Assembly (NCBI GenBank): GCA_900696525.1
Contig: CAADGL010000010.1
Location: forward strand, 124,001 to 188,000
Reading direction: 5' to 3'
Origin: an uncultured Planctomycetota bacterium
GTDB taxonomy: Bacteria; Planctomycetota; Phycisphaerae; UBA1845; Fen-1342
Length of the DNA: 64,000 nt
Within the stretch, counting starts at the first letter, position 1. Every line of letters begins with the position of its first letter. Of the stretch, positions 49,238 to 58,381 are shown one piece after another. The translations under genes were made by a program, and so were the position numbers. Under the pieces are notes generated by a model. The model worked only from the letters and a program-made list of their open reading frames with translations, did no database searches and was not told the DNA's origin.

Positions 49238-51094
49238 ATGAAGCGGACCGTGTTCACCCTCGGTACAGGACTGCTCGTGGCGGCCAGCGCCGCGGCCCGC
49301 GACTACGACCCGGCGGCCCTGGCCGGAACGATCTCCGACAACATCAACTCAAAGGTCATCTACGGCGCCGGTGCGCCGCTGCCGCTGACGCGCTACCTGC
49401 CCTGGGTGCTGCCGGCAGGCGACTCCGGACAGAACGGCGCCGTCGTGGCGCGCGTCAACGGGGACATTCTCGGCGGCGTGACGACGTTCAGCAGCGCTGG
49501 AAACCCGAACGTCGTCGCATACTTCGGCGCGCTCGACGAACTGGCCAACGACCCGAACTTCGGCTTCGTGAGCAACAACATCGTTATCCGCGAGACCGGA
49601 AACCGCTCCAACACGCTCGGTGAGATCCTGCCGGACGGCGCGCTCGTCTATCGCGCCAACTTCAACGGCACCGTCCAGAACAACCTCGAGCTCGTCCTCG
49701 GCAACGTCCTCGACCAGGTCGGCGTGCCCCCCAGTCAGAACCCCCTCAGCGGGCAGGAGCCCGAGACCGGAACCGAGCTCCTCGACGGAATCTGCACCAG
49801 CGGCGGCCCGAACACCAACTGCCAGCTCAGCATCCCCGCCGCTATCCCCGCCGTCGGCGCGGGCGGCGGTGTCGGCGCCATCTGGCTCGCAAACACCAAC
49901 TTCAACGCCAACGACGCAACTCCCGGCGTCGTCCCCAACGGCGTCAACGTCTGGTTCGTGAACGTTCCGGCGCCGGCCGACATCGGCGCGCCCGACTATA
50001 ACTACACGCAGACGGGTGCGAACACCTTCGCCGCCGCCAACGGCGTAATCATCGCGGCCGGCAATGAGCGCCAGAGCTCACCCGTGCTGCGCCGCGTCTG
50101 CGGACACAACTACGTCATCTTCGGCATCGGCGACAGCAGCTTCCCCGTCGGCGGCACGGCCGGCGCGACCGGCGGCGGCTCGGGCGGCCGGCGCCCCCTG
50201 CTGCTGTGCATCGACGCCTTCCAGGACGGCGACGGCTACGCCAACGCCGTCGCGCTGCTGCCGCCTGCGGGCTACATGTTCGTCGATCACCAGGCGAACG
50301 GCGGCGGCGCCGGCAACGATGCTTTCAATAACAAGAAGTTCGACATCAACTCCTGCGGCCAGCTCGCCGCGGTCGCCGAGACCGTCGATGTCGCTACCAA
50401 CCAACGCACCGCCGCCGTGCTCCTCTATGACCCCGTCTTCGGTCCGGGCAACCGCATCGTCGGCTTCGCACCCAACCCGCAGCGCTTCCGCATTGCCGAC
50501 GGCGGCCCCCTCGGCGACCCGGATGACATCATCGACGACGGCCTCGCCGGCGGCATCAACCTGATTCCGCCCATCGCGGGCGTCGGCATCAACGACGCCG
50601 GCAACCTCGCCTTCACCGCCAACTACCGCACCGACGCCGACCCGAACGTGATTCGCACCGCGGTCTATTTCTACGACCAGGCCGCCGACACGCTGCACCG
50701 CGTGACGGTCGAGAACGAGATCGTCGGCGGCGGGCTGGAGCTCGGGCTGTTCTCGACGCGCGACTCCGACAGCTTCTCGGCCCCCGGTCTGGCCGACAAC
50801 TCGAACCTCATCGCCACCTGCTTCCGCGAAGGTCCCGATCCGTTCTTCGGCGGCTTCCGCGGCGTGCTCGTCGTCGATGTCGGGCTCGAGTTCACGCCGC
50901 AATCCTGCTGCGCGCCCTCCTGCCCGGGCGACGTGAACGGCGACGGCGTCGTCAACCAGTCCGACCTCGGCATCCTGCTGGCCAATTTCGGCCAGAACGT
51001 CCCGCCGGGAACGCTCGGCGACCTGAACGGAGACGGCGTGGTGGGCCAACCCGATCTCGGCATCCTGCTGGCGAACTTCGGCTGCGGCGAGTAA
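49238..51094 (+). CDS. Large secreted protein with dockerin-type Ca-binding repeats
   Basis: A 618-residue exported protein. The signal peptide is MKRTVFTLGTGLLVAASAAA. The large central region alternates beta-type segments with Asn/Asp/Gly-rich loops (VGAIWLANTNFNANDATPGV, YVIFGIGDSSFPVGGTAG, FDINSCGQLAAVAET, GVGINDAGNLAFTANYRTDA), resembling a propeller with 'GIND.G..AF' repeats as found in many planctomycete proteins; its role is unknown. Two dockerin type I loops end the protein: PGDVNGDGVVNQSDLGILLA and LGDLNGDGVVGQPDLGILLA. ATG 49238 has AGGAG 7 nt upstream. The same end module occurs in the proteins at 2114-2524 and 15677-16408. A strong terminator follows. Confidence 0.85.
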   Translation: MKRTVFTLGTGLLVAASAAARDYDPAALAGTISDNINSKVIYGAGAPLPLTRYLPWVLPAGDSGQNGAVVARVNGDILGGVTTFSSAGNPNVVAYFGALDELANDPNFGFVSNNIVIRETGNRSNTLGEILPDGALVYRANFNGTVQNNLELVLGNVLDQVGVPPSQNPLSGQEPETGTELLDGICTSGGPNTNCQLSIPAAIPAVGAGGGVGAIWLANTNFNANDATPGVVPNGVNVWFVNVPAPADIGAPDYNYTQTGANTFAAANGVIIAAGNERQSSPVLRRVCGHNYVIFGIGDSSFPVGGTAGATGGGSGGRRPLLLCIDAFQDGDGYANAVALLPPAGYMFVDHQANGGGAGNDAFNNKKFDINSCGQLAAVAETVDVATNQRTAAVLLYDPVFGPGNRIVGFAPNPQRFRIADGGPLGDPDDIIDDGLAGGINLIPPIAGVGINDAGNLAFTANYRTDADPNVIRTAVYFYDQAADTLHRVTVENEIVGGGLELGLFSTRDSDSFSAPGLADNSNLIATCFREGPDPFFGGFRGVLVVDVGLEFTPQSCCAPSCPGDVNGDGVVNQSDLGILLANFGQNVPPGTLGDLNGDGVVGQPDLGILLANFGCGE

Positions 51095-51123
51095 CGCTCG
51101 ACGCTCTTCTGAATAGCCATGAG

Positions 51124-51158
51124 GGCGGCGGATCGCACGTGGGCGCTCCGCCGCCTTT
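51124..51158 (+). terminator. Intrinsic terminator after the dockerin protein gene
   Basis: GGCGGCGGA (51124-51132) pairs perfectly with TCCGCCGCC (51147-51155) around a 14-nt loop, followed by TTT. It lies 30 nt after the stop codon at 51094. Confidence 0.7.
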
Positions 51159-51162
51159 CACA

Positions 51163-51191
51163 TTGCCGCGACGGCCCGCTTGCGGTTCAAT
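51163..51191 (+). promoter_or_regulatory. Promoter of the PaaK-like ligase gene, near-leaderless
   Basis: TTGCCG (51163-51168), a 17-bp spacer and TTCAAT (51186-51191). The ATG at 51203 follows the -10 hexamer by 11 nt, and there is no ribosome-binding site, so the leader would be about 5 nt. Confidence 0.5.
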
Positions 51192-51202
51192 GGCGGTTGA
51201 CG

Positions 51203-52546
51203 ATGCCGCGCGCCGCTTCTCCCACACCCGATCCTGCAAGGTTGCGACGCGCGGACCTGCTGCGCCTGCATCGCCAGCGCCTCGCGCACCTGCTCAACCT
51301 GCTGCGCCGCACCGGCGGCTTCTATGGCGAGCGCCTGGCCGGCGTGCCTGCCGCTCTGCTCCGGCCGCTGCCGGCCGCCGCGGCGCGCGCCGCCGACGCT
51401 TATGAGATGTTCCTGGACGAGCTCGCGGGTGTTCCATTGACCACGCGCGCCGAGCTCGAAGCCGACCAGCGCGCCCACCCGCCCTACGGCACGAACCTCA
51501 CCGAACCGCTCGGGCGATACGTGCGCCTGCACCAGACGTCGGGCAGCGGCGGTGCGCCGCTCCGCTGGCTAGACACCGCCGAGAGCTGGGCCTGGTGGAA
51601 GCGTTGCTGGGCCCTCGTCTACCGCGCCGCCGGTCTCGCGCCGGCCGACCGGCTGTTCTTTCCATTCTCCTTCGGCCCGTTCATCGGCTTCTGGTCGGCG
51701 TTCGAGGCGGCGGCGGACCTGGGGAACGCGGTGCTGCCGGCGGGCGGAATGACGACGAATGCCCGCCTGCGCTACCTGCTCGACAATGGCGTCACCGTCG
51801 TCTGCTGCACACCGACCTATGCCCTGCACATGGCAGACGCGGCCCGCGAGCACGGTCAGAATCTCGTGGGCAGCCCCGTTCGGCTGCTGATCGTCGCGGG
51901 CGAGCCGGGCGGCGGCGTGCCAGCGACCCGCGCCCGGATCGAGTCCGCCTGGGGCGCGCGGCTCATCGACCACGCCGGCATGACCGAGATCGGCGCCTGG
52001 GGCTTCGAGCCCGTCGAGACGCCCGGCGTCATGCACGTCAACGAGGCGGAGTTCATCGCCGAGGTGATCGACCCGGCGACGCGGCGGCGCGTTCCCGATG
52101 GCGCGGTCGGCGAGCTGATTCTGACCAACCTGGGCCGGCTCGGAAGTCCACTGGTTCGGTATCGCACGGGCGACCTCGTGCGGCTCACGAGAAGCGGCGC
52201 TTCGGCGTGGGGCTGCTTCGCGCGCCTCGAGGGCGGCGTGCTCGGGCGCACCGACGACCTGCTGTTTGTGCGCGGAAACAACGTGTTTCCGTCCGCGATC
52301 GAGGGTATTCTGCGCGAGTTCGAGTCCGTCGTGGAGTACCGGCTCGCGTTGCAGCCGAACGACGGGCTCAACGACCTGCTGATCGAGGTGGAGCTCCGCC
52401 CCGCGGCCGACGGCCCCGCCCTCGCCGAGCGCCTGACCGCCGCGGTGCGCGACCGCCTGAACTTCAGGCCGATTGTCAGCGTCGTGCCGCCGGGCGCCTT
52501 GCCCCGCTACGAGTTCAAGGCCCGGCGCATTCGAAAGGACGAGTGA
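51203..52546 (+). CDS. Phenylacetate-CoA ligase-like (PaaK family) adenylate-forming enzyme
   Basis: A 447-residue member of the adenylate-forming ligase superfamily in the PaaK subgroup, which activates a carboxylic acid with ATP, usually for thioesterification. The ATP-binding loop is QTSGSGGAPLRW, the core motif is GAWGFEPVETPGVMHVNEAEF, the hinge region is LVRYRTGDLVRL and the C-terminal FVRGNNVFPSAIEGILREF motif matches PaaK. Substrate specificity cannot be read. I use ATG 51203 because a promoter precedes it; a longer frame from 51119 overlaps the terminator. The next gene starts 8 nt downstream, so cotranscription with the PQQ-like propeller genes is likely, although a functional link is not obvious. 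Confidence 0.85.
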   Translation: MPRAASPTPDPARLRRADLLRLHRQRLAHLLNLLRRTGGFYGERLAGVPAALLRPLPAAAARAADAYEMFLDELAGVPLTTRAELEADQRAHPPYGTNLTEPLGRYVRLHQTSGSGGAPLRWLDTAESWAWWKRCWALVYRAAGLAPADRLFFPFSFGPFIGFWSAFEAAADLGNAVLPAGGMTTNARLRYLLDNGVTVVCCTPTYALHMADAAREHGQNLVGSPVRLLIVAGEPGGGVPATRARIESAWGARLIDHAGMTEIGAWGFEPVETPGVMHVNEAEFIAEVIDPATRRRVPDGAVGELILTNLGRLGSPLVRYRTGDLVRLTRSGASAWGCFARLEGGVLGRTDDLLFVRGNNVFPSAIEGILREFESVVEYRLALQPNDGLNDLLIEVELRPAADGPALAERLTAAVRDRLNFRPIVSVVPPGALPRYEFKARRIRKDE

Positions 52547-52553
52547 GGGTAAC

Positions 52554-54836
52554 ATGAACGCACGAACCCTGGCTGCTCTTGCCGCCGGCTGGCTCGCGGC
52601 GGCGTGGGCCGGCGCCGGCGAGTGGACGGCCTGGCGCGGGCCGCTCGACAGCGGCTATGCGCCGGTCAAGGGCGCCGTCCGAACCTGGGACGTGGACGGG
52701 AAGAACGTTCTCTGGCGGCAGGACTTCGGCGGCCGCAGCACGCCGATCGTCCACAAGGGGCGCGTCTTCTTCAACGCCCCGACCGGCGAGGGCGCCAACC
52801 TCCGCGAATGCGTCGTCTGCCTCGACGCCGACACCGGCGAGCCTGTCTGGCGCAACGCGTTCAACGTCTTTCGCACCGACGTGGTCGAGAACCGCGTTGG
52901 CTGGCCCTCCGTCGTCGTCGATCCCGAGACCGGGTACGTCTACTGTCACGGCACCGGCGGCGAGCTGTTCTGCTGGGACCGCGACGGCAAGCTCATCTGG
53001 AAGCACTCGCTCACCGAGGAGTTCGGCCGCGTCAGCGGCTACGGCGGCCGCATCATGAACCCGGTCGTCGATGAAGACTTGCTCATCATCAACTTCCTCG
53101 GCGCAAGCTGGGGCTCGCATGCGCGCGGCACGCACCGCTACTTCGCCCTCGACAAGCGCGACGGCCGCGTCGTCTGGTGCTTCGAGGTCCCCTCCCCGCC
53201 GCTTGACACGACCTACGCCACGCCCGTCGTCGCGGTCGTCGGCGGCAAGCGGATGATGATCGCCCCGGCGGGCGACGGCTGGACATACGGCGTGCTCGTT
53301 CGCACCGGGCAGATGGTCTGGAAGCACCACACGACGCGCCGCGCGCTGAACGTCTCGCCCGTCGTGCAGGGCGACCACGTCTACATCTGCCAGAGCGAGG
53401 AGAACCTCAACACGACGGAGATGGGCTCGGTCGTCTGCCTCAATGGGGCGCTCGCGGGCGACATCACTGCAACCGGCGAGGTCTGGCGGCGCGACGGCCT
53501 CGAAGTCGGCTACAGCACGCCCGCGCTCGCCAACGGCCGCCTCTACGCCGTCGACAACAGCGCCAACCTCTTCGCACTCGATGCGCTCACCGGCGAGACG
53601 CGCTGGCGCTACAGCGCCGGACGCGTCGGGAAGGGCTCGCCCGTCGTCACGGCCGACGGCGTCATCTACATCGGCGAGCAGAACGGCATCTTCAGCATCC
53701 TGCGCGACGCGGGCAACGCCTGTGAGCCGCTGTGCGTCTACCAGTTCCCGCGCAACGCCCTCGGCGTCGACGAGATCTTCGGCTCACCCGCCGTCGTCGA
53801 CGGCCGCGTCTACTTCCTGACGCGCTACAGCACGTTCTGCCTTGCGGATCCCGCGGCGAAGGCGCAGAGCCTGCCTCTCCCGCCGCCGCAGCCCGAGACG
53901 CCGGACCCCGACGCGCGCATCGCCGGCTTCCTCGTTGTGCCGGCGGAAATCACGCTCTCACCCGGCGAGAAAGCGCGCTTCGAGCTGCGCCCCTTCGACA
54001 CCGCCGGGCGTTTCGTGACGAAGGCGTTTCAGAGCCCGGAGGCGACCTGGACCGTCGCCGGCCCGAAGGGCCGCATCGAGGGCGACACGTTCATCGCCGC
54101 CGCCGATCGCTCGTACTCCGCCGGCCTCATCAAGGTCAAGTGGATCGGCGACGCCGAGGTCTCCGCCCGCGTGCGGGTCATGCCCCCCCTGCCGATCGAG
54201 GAGACGTTCGACGCCCTGCCGCCGGCTACGGTGCCGCCGGGGTGGAACGGCGTGGGAGGCGGGCCGGCAAAGAAGCTGGAAGTGGTCGACCTGGACGGCC
54301 AGCGCGTGCTGCGCAAGAACACGGGCAAGGAGCGGCCCAGCCCGCCTTTCATGCGGCTCTTCGCCGACTGCACGCCGGTGGTCGCCGGCGGCATGACCGT
54401 GCAATGCGACATGATGAGCGAGCTGCGCGAGACCGGCCGGCGCAGCTTTCAGCCGGACATGGGGCTGAGCAACACGCGCTACGAGCTGATCCTCGCCGGC
54501 GCTGACAAAAAGCGCAGCCAGACGAACAAGCTGCGGATCGAGACCTGGGGCTCGATTCCGCGGCTGCGGCACGAAATCGACTTCAACTGGGATCCGCAGG
54601 TGTGGTACACGGTGAAGTTCGAGGTGCGGCCGGAGGACCCGCGGGCCACGGCCCGCGCGAAGGTCTGGCGCCGCGGCGACCCCGAGCCCGAAAAATGGAC
54701 CATCGAACTGGCCGACCCGATCCCCAACCGCGAGGGCACGGCGGCGCTGTACGCCTATTCGACGGGCACGACCGAAAGCAGCGATGGACCCGCGACGTAC
54801 TTCGACAACCTGAAGGTGCACCGCCATGAAGACTAG
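52554..54836 (+). CDS. PQQ-like beta-propeller protein with C-terminal beta domain
   Basis: A 760-residue exported protein. The signal peptide is LAALAAGWLAAAWAGAG. Residues 25-440 form a PQQ-like (quinoprotein-type) propeller: EWTAWRGPLDSGYAPVKG, CLDADTGEPVWRNAF, LFALDALTGETRWRYSAGRVG and FSILRDAGNACEPLCVYQF. The usual cofactor-binding residues of true PQQ dehydrogenases are not apparent, and most relatives bind none. A BIG2-like beta-sandwich follows (VVPAEITLSPGEKARFELRP), and the last 200 residues form a laminin-G/concanavalin-like domain (IEETFDALPPATVPPGWNG). It starts 8 nt after the ligase stop codon. Its stop codon overlaps the start of the next propeller gene by 11 nt. Confidence 0.8.
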   Translation: MNARTLAALAAGWLAAAWAGAGEWTAWRGPLDSGYAPVKGAVRTWDVDGKNVLWRQDFGGRSTPIVHKGRVFFNAPTGEGANLRECVVCLDADTGEPVWRNAFNVFRTDVVENRVGWPSVVVDPETGYVYCHGTGGELFCWDRDGKLIWKHSLTEEFGRVSGYGGRIMNPVVDEDLLIINFLGASWGSHARGTHRYFALDKRDGRVVWCFEVPSPPLDTTYATPVVAVVGGKRMMIAPAGDGWTYGVLVRTGQMVWKHHTTRRALNVSPVVQGDHVYICQSEENLNTTEMGSVVCLNGALAGDITATGEVWRRDGLEVGYSTPALANGRLYAVDNSANLFALDALTGETRWRYSAGRVGKGSPVVTADGVIYIGEQNGIFSILRDAGNACEPLCVYQFPRNALGVDEIFGSPAVVDGRVYFLTRYSTFCLADPAAKAQSLPLPPPQPETPDPDARIAGFLVVPAEITLSPGEKARFELRPFDTAGRFVTKAFQSPEATWTVAGPKGRIEGDTFIAAADRSYSAGLIKVKWIGDAEVSARVRVMPPLPIEETFDALPPATVPPGWNGVGGGPAKKLEVVDLDGQRVLRKNTGKERPSPPFMRLFADCTPVVAGGMTVQCDMMSELRETGRRSFQPDMGLSNTRYELILAGADKKRSQTNKLRIETWGSIPRLRHEIDFNWDPQVWYTVKFEVRPEDPRATARAKVWRRGDPEPEKWTIELADPIPNREGTAALYAYSTGTTESSDGPATYFDNLKVHRHED

Positions 54837-56364
54837 AAGCCATACCGAAGTCCCGGCGCCGCGGCCCGTGCGGGCCGCGTTCGCGTTGATGCTTTGTCAG
54901 CTTGTAACTCTCGCATCCCTGCCCTCCTACGCCGACTCACCCGGGCCCAAGAAGGGCGACTGGCCGATGTGGGGCGGCTCGCCGGACCGCAACATGGTGT
55001 CCGACGAGACGGGAATCCCAGCCGAGTGGAACCTCAAGACCGGCAAGAACATCAAGTGGGCCGCCCCGCTCGGTTCGCAGACCTACGGCAACCCGGTCGT
55101 CGCCCGCGGCAAGGTCTTCGTCGGCACCAACAACGCCGGCGAGCTGCGCAAAGGCATCAGCGGCGACAAGGGCGTGATGGCCTGCTTCGACGAGAAGACC
55201 GGGAAGTTCCTGTGGCAGGCCACGCACGACAAGCTCGCCGCCGGCCGGGTCAACGACTGGCCCGAGCAGGGCATTTGCTCGTCGCCGGCCGTCGAGGGCG
55301 ACCGTCTCTACTACGTCAGCAACCGCTGCGAGCTGGTCTGCGCCGACACCGAGGGCTTCCACGACGGCGAGAACGACGGCCCGTTCACCGGCGAGCAATA
55401 CAAGGACAAGCACGACGCCGACTTCGTCTGGAAGCTCGACATGATCGAGGAGCTCGGCGTCTTCCCGCACAACCTGGCCACGTCGTCGCCGGTGATCGGC
55501 GGGGACCTGGTCTTCGTCATGACGAGCAACGGCGTTGACGAGGGCCACCTCAACCTGCCCGTGCCCGACGCGCCGTCCTTCATCGCCGTCAACAAGAAAA
55601 CCGGCGCCGTCGTCTGGGAGAGCAACCTGCCCGGCGCCAACGTCCTGCACGGGCAGTGGTCGTCGCCGTCGTACGGCAGGATCGGCGACACCATGCAGGT
55701 TGTCTTCGCCGCCGGCGACGGCTACGCGTACGGCCTGAAGCCCGAGACGGGCGAGCTGCTCTGGAAGTACAACTGCAATCCGCCCGACGCCAGGTACGTG
55801 CTGGGCGGGCGCGGCACCAAGAGCTACATCATCTGCACCCCCGTCATCTGGGACAACAAGGTCTTCGTCTGCGTCGGGCAGGACCCGGAGCACGGCGAGG
55901 GCCCGGGCCACCTGCACGCGATCGACGCCACGAAGCGGGGCGACATCACGCAGAGCGGCCGGGTGTGGCACGTCGGCGACAAGGACTTCAACCGCAGCCT
56001 GTCCACCTGCGCGATCAAGGACGACCTGCTCTACATCTCCGACCTGAGCGGCTTTCTGTACTGCCTCGACGCAAAGACGGGCAAGCGTCACTGGCGCTAC
56101 GACACCATGGCCGCCATCTGGGGCTCGCCCTACGTCGTGGACGGAAAGGTCATGCTCGGCGACGAGGACGGCGAGATCATCATCCTCAAGCACGACAAGG
56201 AAATGAAGAAGCTCGCCGAGATCGACATGCACAACGCGGTCTACACCACGCCCGTCGCCGCCAACGGCGTGCTGTTCATCACCAACCGCCGCATGCTCTT
56301 CGCCATACAGCAGGGCGCGGAGCTGAAGGGCGGCGTGTCGCAGCAGGCCGAGCGCGCGGAGTAG
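54826..56364 (+). CDS. PQQ-like beta-propeller protein
   Basis: A 512-residue exported propeller protein. The signal peptide is AAFALMLCQLVTLASLPSYA. The propeller begins KGDWPMWGGSPDRNMVS and has repeated blades such as CFDEKTGKFLWQATHDKLAA, AVNKKTGAVVWESNLPGANV, GLKPETGELLWKYNC and CLDAKTGKRHWRYDTMAAI. The D-x-x-T-G-x-x-x-W pattern is that of the quinoprotein alcohol-dehydrogenase-like fold. A heme or PQQ site is not evident. It overlaps the preceding propeller gene by 11 nt, so the two are translationally coupled and are likely to act together at the envelope. moaC follows 21 nt downstream. Confidence 0.85.
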   Translation: MKTRSHTEVPAPRPVRAAFALMLCQLVTLASLPSYADSPGPKKGDWPMWGGSPDRNMVSDETGIPAEWNLKTGKNIKWAAPLGSQTYGNPVVARGKVFVGTNNAGELRKGISGDKGVMACFDEKTGKFLWQATHDKLAAGRVNDWPEQGICSSPAVEGDRLYYVSNRCELVCADTEGFHDGENDGPFTGEQYKDKHDADFVWKLDMIEELGVFPHNLATSSPVIGGDLVFVMTSNGVDEGHLNLPVPDAPSFIAVNKKTGAVVWESNLPGANVLHGQWSSPSYGRIGDTMQVVFAAGDGYAYGLKPETGELLWKYNCNPPDARYVLGGRGTKSYIICTPVIWDNKVFVCVGQDPEHGEGPGHLHAIDATKRGDITQSGRVWHVGDKDFNRSLSTCAIKDDLLYISDLSGFLYCLDAKTGKRHWRYDTMAAIWGSPYVVDGKVMLGDEDGEIIILKHDKEMKKLAEIDMHNAVYTTPVAANGVLFITNRRMLFAIQQGAELKGGVSQQAERAE

Positions 56365-56385
56365 GCCGGGAGAAGCGAGAGAACC

Positions 56386-56871
56386 GTGGACAACCGCCGG
56401 CTGACGCACGTGGACGAGTCCGGGCGCCCGCGCATGGTCGACGTCTCGGCCAAAGCGCCGGCGCCGCGCCGCGCCGTCGCGTCCGCCGTCGTGCGCATCG
56501 GGCGCGAGGCGTTCGCGCTGCTCGTCGGCGCCGGCCTGAAGAAGGGCGATGCGCTCACGACGGCGCAGCTCGCCGGCATCGTCGCGGCCAAGCGCACCGG
56601 CGAGCTCATCCCGCTCTGCCACGGCCTGTCGCCGGAGTTCGTCGACGTCCGCTGCACGCCGGTCGCGCCCGACGGCGTGCGCATCGAGGCGGAGGCCCGC
56701 GTCGTCGGCAAGACCGGCGTCGAGCTCGAGGCGCTCACCGCTGCCAGCATCGCCGCCCTGACGATCTACGACATGTGCAAGGCCGTGTCCAAGGACATCG
56801 TCATTGGCCCGATCCAGCTCGAGGAGAAGACCGGCGGGCGCTCTGGAGACTGGCGCCGCGCGCAGGAGTGA
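56386..56871 (+). CDS. moaC: Cyclic pyranopterin monophosphate synthase MoaC
   Basis: MoaC makes cyclic pyranopterin monophosphate, the second step of molybdenum cofactor synthesis, from the product of MoaA. The protein is 161 residues, the usual length. It starts RLTHVDESGRPRMVDVSAKAPAPRRAVAS, then AQLAGIVAAKRTGELIPLCHGLSPEFVDV, VVGKTGVELEALTAASIAALTIYDMCKAVSKDIVI, matching the family with the PLCH histidine and the KTGVEMEA motif (here VELEA). GTG 56386 is the start, with GAGAG upstream. No other moa gene is nearby. It follows the propeller gene and faces a molybdoenzyme-type subunit, which fits a role in supplying cofactor, but this is only context. Confidence 0.95.
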   Translation: MDNRRLTHVDESGRPRMVDVSAKAPAPRRAVASAVVRIGREAFALLVGAGLKKGDALTTAQLAGIVAAKRTGELIPLCHGLSPEFVDVRCTPVAPDGVRIEAEARVVGKTGVELEALTAASIAALTIYDMCKAVSKDIVIGPIQLEEKTGGRSGDWRRAQE

Positions 56872-56875
56872 TCGC

Positions 56876-58381
56876 TCAGCTCAGCGGCACCTGCTGCGGC
56901 GCCTGCACCAGGACGTGGTTGCGCACGGCCACGCCGACGAGCATCATCAGTGACGCGCCGGCCGGCCACAGGCCGGTGGCCAGCACGGTCGCCGGCAGAG
57001 CCGTCCCGATCAGGATCACGCCGAGCCAGAACATCGGCGCCAGCGTGCCGCGCAGGATCAGCCGTGCCGCCCGCTCCGCGTTCTGCGTCTGGTGCGCCGG
57101 CAGAAACTCCGCCGCCAGCAGCAGCACGTTCGCGCCCAGCCCCAGCGCCAGCGCGAGGCGCGCCTCGCTTGCCGTCAGTCCGCCGCCCATGCCCGCCGCG
57201 CCGAGCAGCGTCGCCGCGGCGGCCCCCGCCACCAGCGCATCGACGAGCATCGCCGGCGCCAGCAGCGGGTTCTGCCAGTAATCGCGGCCCTTGGCCTGCG
57301 CGAACAGCATCGCCGTGTACACCGCCACGGCGGCCCCAAGCAGGTTCAGCACCCAGCCGCAGGCCACCTGCACAGCCCCTGGCGCACCGAGCCCCGACAC
57401 CAGCGCACACACCGGCAAGAGCACGCCCCAGCCGGTTATCAGGTACGCCCCGCGCACGAGCCAGCTCTTCCACTGCGGCCGCAGCAGCACGTACAGGAAC
57501 CGGCGCGGCTGCTTGAGGTCCCAAACCAGCAGCGCTCCCGTCGCCGCCAGGAAAAGCAGCGAAACGGCGGCGGCCGGCACCGGCAGAAACTCGCCGCGGC
57601 GCCCCAGCAGGTACAGGATGAACGGTACCATCGCCAGACCAGTCGCCACCGCCTTGGTGGTCACGTACGCCGACACGCGCCAATCCCAAGGCGCCGGCTT
57701 GCGGCTCGCGTCGTAGACGCGGCGGGCCCGCGCCCCCTCTTCCTCCTCGGCGGCGCGCAGCGCCGCGGGCGTCACGCCCCGGTCTGCGCTCCAGAGATAG
57801 TCGTGGACGGGCGGCGCGGCGGCCGGATCGAGCGCCGCCGTCTCTCCGCCGACATAGAAGAGCTTGGGCCGCGTGCCTTTCTCGGGCTTGGGGTATTGCA
57901 CGCGTTGCGTGCGGTCGAGCTGCGCGATGCGGCTGTCCGGATCGTCGAGATCGCCCGAGACAATCGCCTCGACCGGGCAGACGACGACGCATGCGGGTTC
58001 CATGCCGGTCTCGACGCGGTGCGCGCAGTAGTTGCACTTGGCCGCGGTCAGCGTCGCCGGATCGAGGTAGATCGCGTCGTAGGGGCAGGCCTGCATGCAG
58101 GCCTTGCAGCCGATGCAGCGCTGCGAGTCGAAGTCGACGATGCCATCGGGCCGCCGGAACAGCGACGTCACCGGGCAGATCTCCACGCAGGGGGCGTCTT
58201 CGCAGTGGTTGCAGCGCTGCACGCTGAAGCTGCGGCGCGTGTGCGGGAACTCGCCCTTCTCGATGTACTTCACCCAGGTGCGGTTCACGCCGATCGCCAC
58301 GTCGTGCTCGCTCTTGCACGCGACGGTGCAGGCGTGACACCCGATGCAGGCGCGGTTGTCGATGGCAAAGCCCAGGCGCAT
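56876..58381 (-). CDS. Fused iron-sulfur (PsrB/DmsB-like) and NrfD/PsrC-like membrane protein
   Basis: A 501-residue electron-transfer protein. Residues 1-180 form a ferredoxin-type subunit with sixteen cysteines in four groups: CIGCHACTVAC, CNHCEDAPCVEICP, CIGCKACMQACP and CNYC...CVVVCP, enough for four [4Fe-4S] clusters, as in DmsB/PsrB/NrfC. The C-terminal 260 residues are eight or so hydrophobic helices (LAMVPFILYLLG, LLFLAATGALLVWDL, LITGWGVLLPVCALVSGL, TLAPMFWLGVILIGTALPAT), like NrfD/PsrC quinol-binding subunits. The two are usually separate genes; here they are one polypeptide. No catalytic molybdopterin subunit is in the window. ATG 58381 lacks a ribosome-binding site; TATCCT precedes it by 6 nt. 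Confidence 0.85.
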   Translation of the reverse strand: MRLGFAIDNRACIGCHACTVACKSEHDVAIGVNRTWVKYIEKGEFPHTRRSFSVQRCNHCEDAPCVEICPVTSLFRRPDGIVDFDSQRCIGCKACMQACPYDAIYLDPATLTAAKCNYCAHRVETGMEPACVVVCPVEAIVSGDLDDPDSRIAQLDRTQRVQYPKPEKGTRPKLFYVGGETAALDPAAAPPVHDYLWSADRGVTPAALRAAEEEEGARARRVYDASRKPAPWDWRVSAYVTTKAVATGLAMVPFILYLLGRRGEFLPVPAAAVSLLFLAATGALLVWDLKQPRRFLYVLLRPQWKSWLVRGAYLITGWGVLLPVCALVSGLGAPGAVQVACGWVLNLLGAAVAVYTAMLFAQAKGRDYWQNPLLAPAMLVDALVAGAAAATLLGAAGMGGGLTASEARLALALGLGANVLLLAAEFLPAHQTQNAERAARLILRGTLAPMFWLGVILIGTALPATVLATGLWPAGASLMMLVGVAVRNHVLVQAPQQVPLS

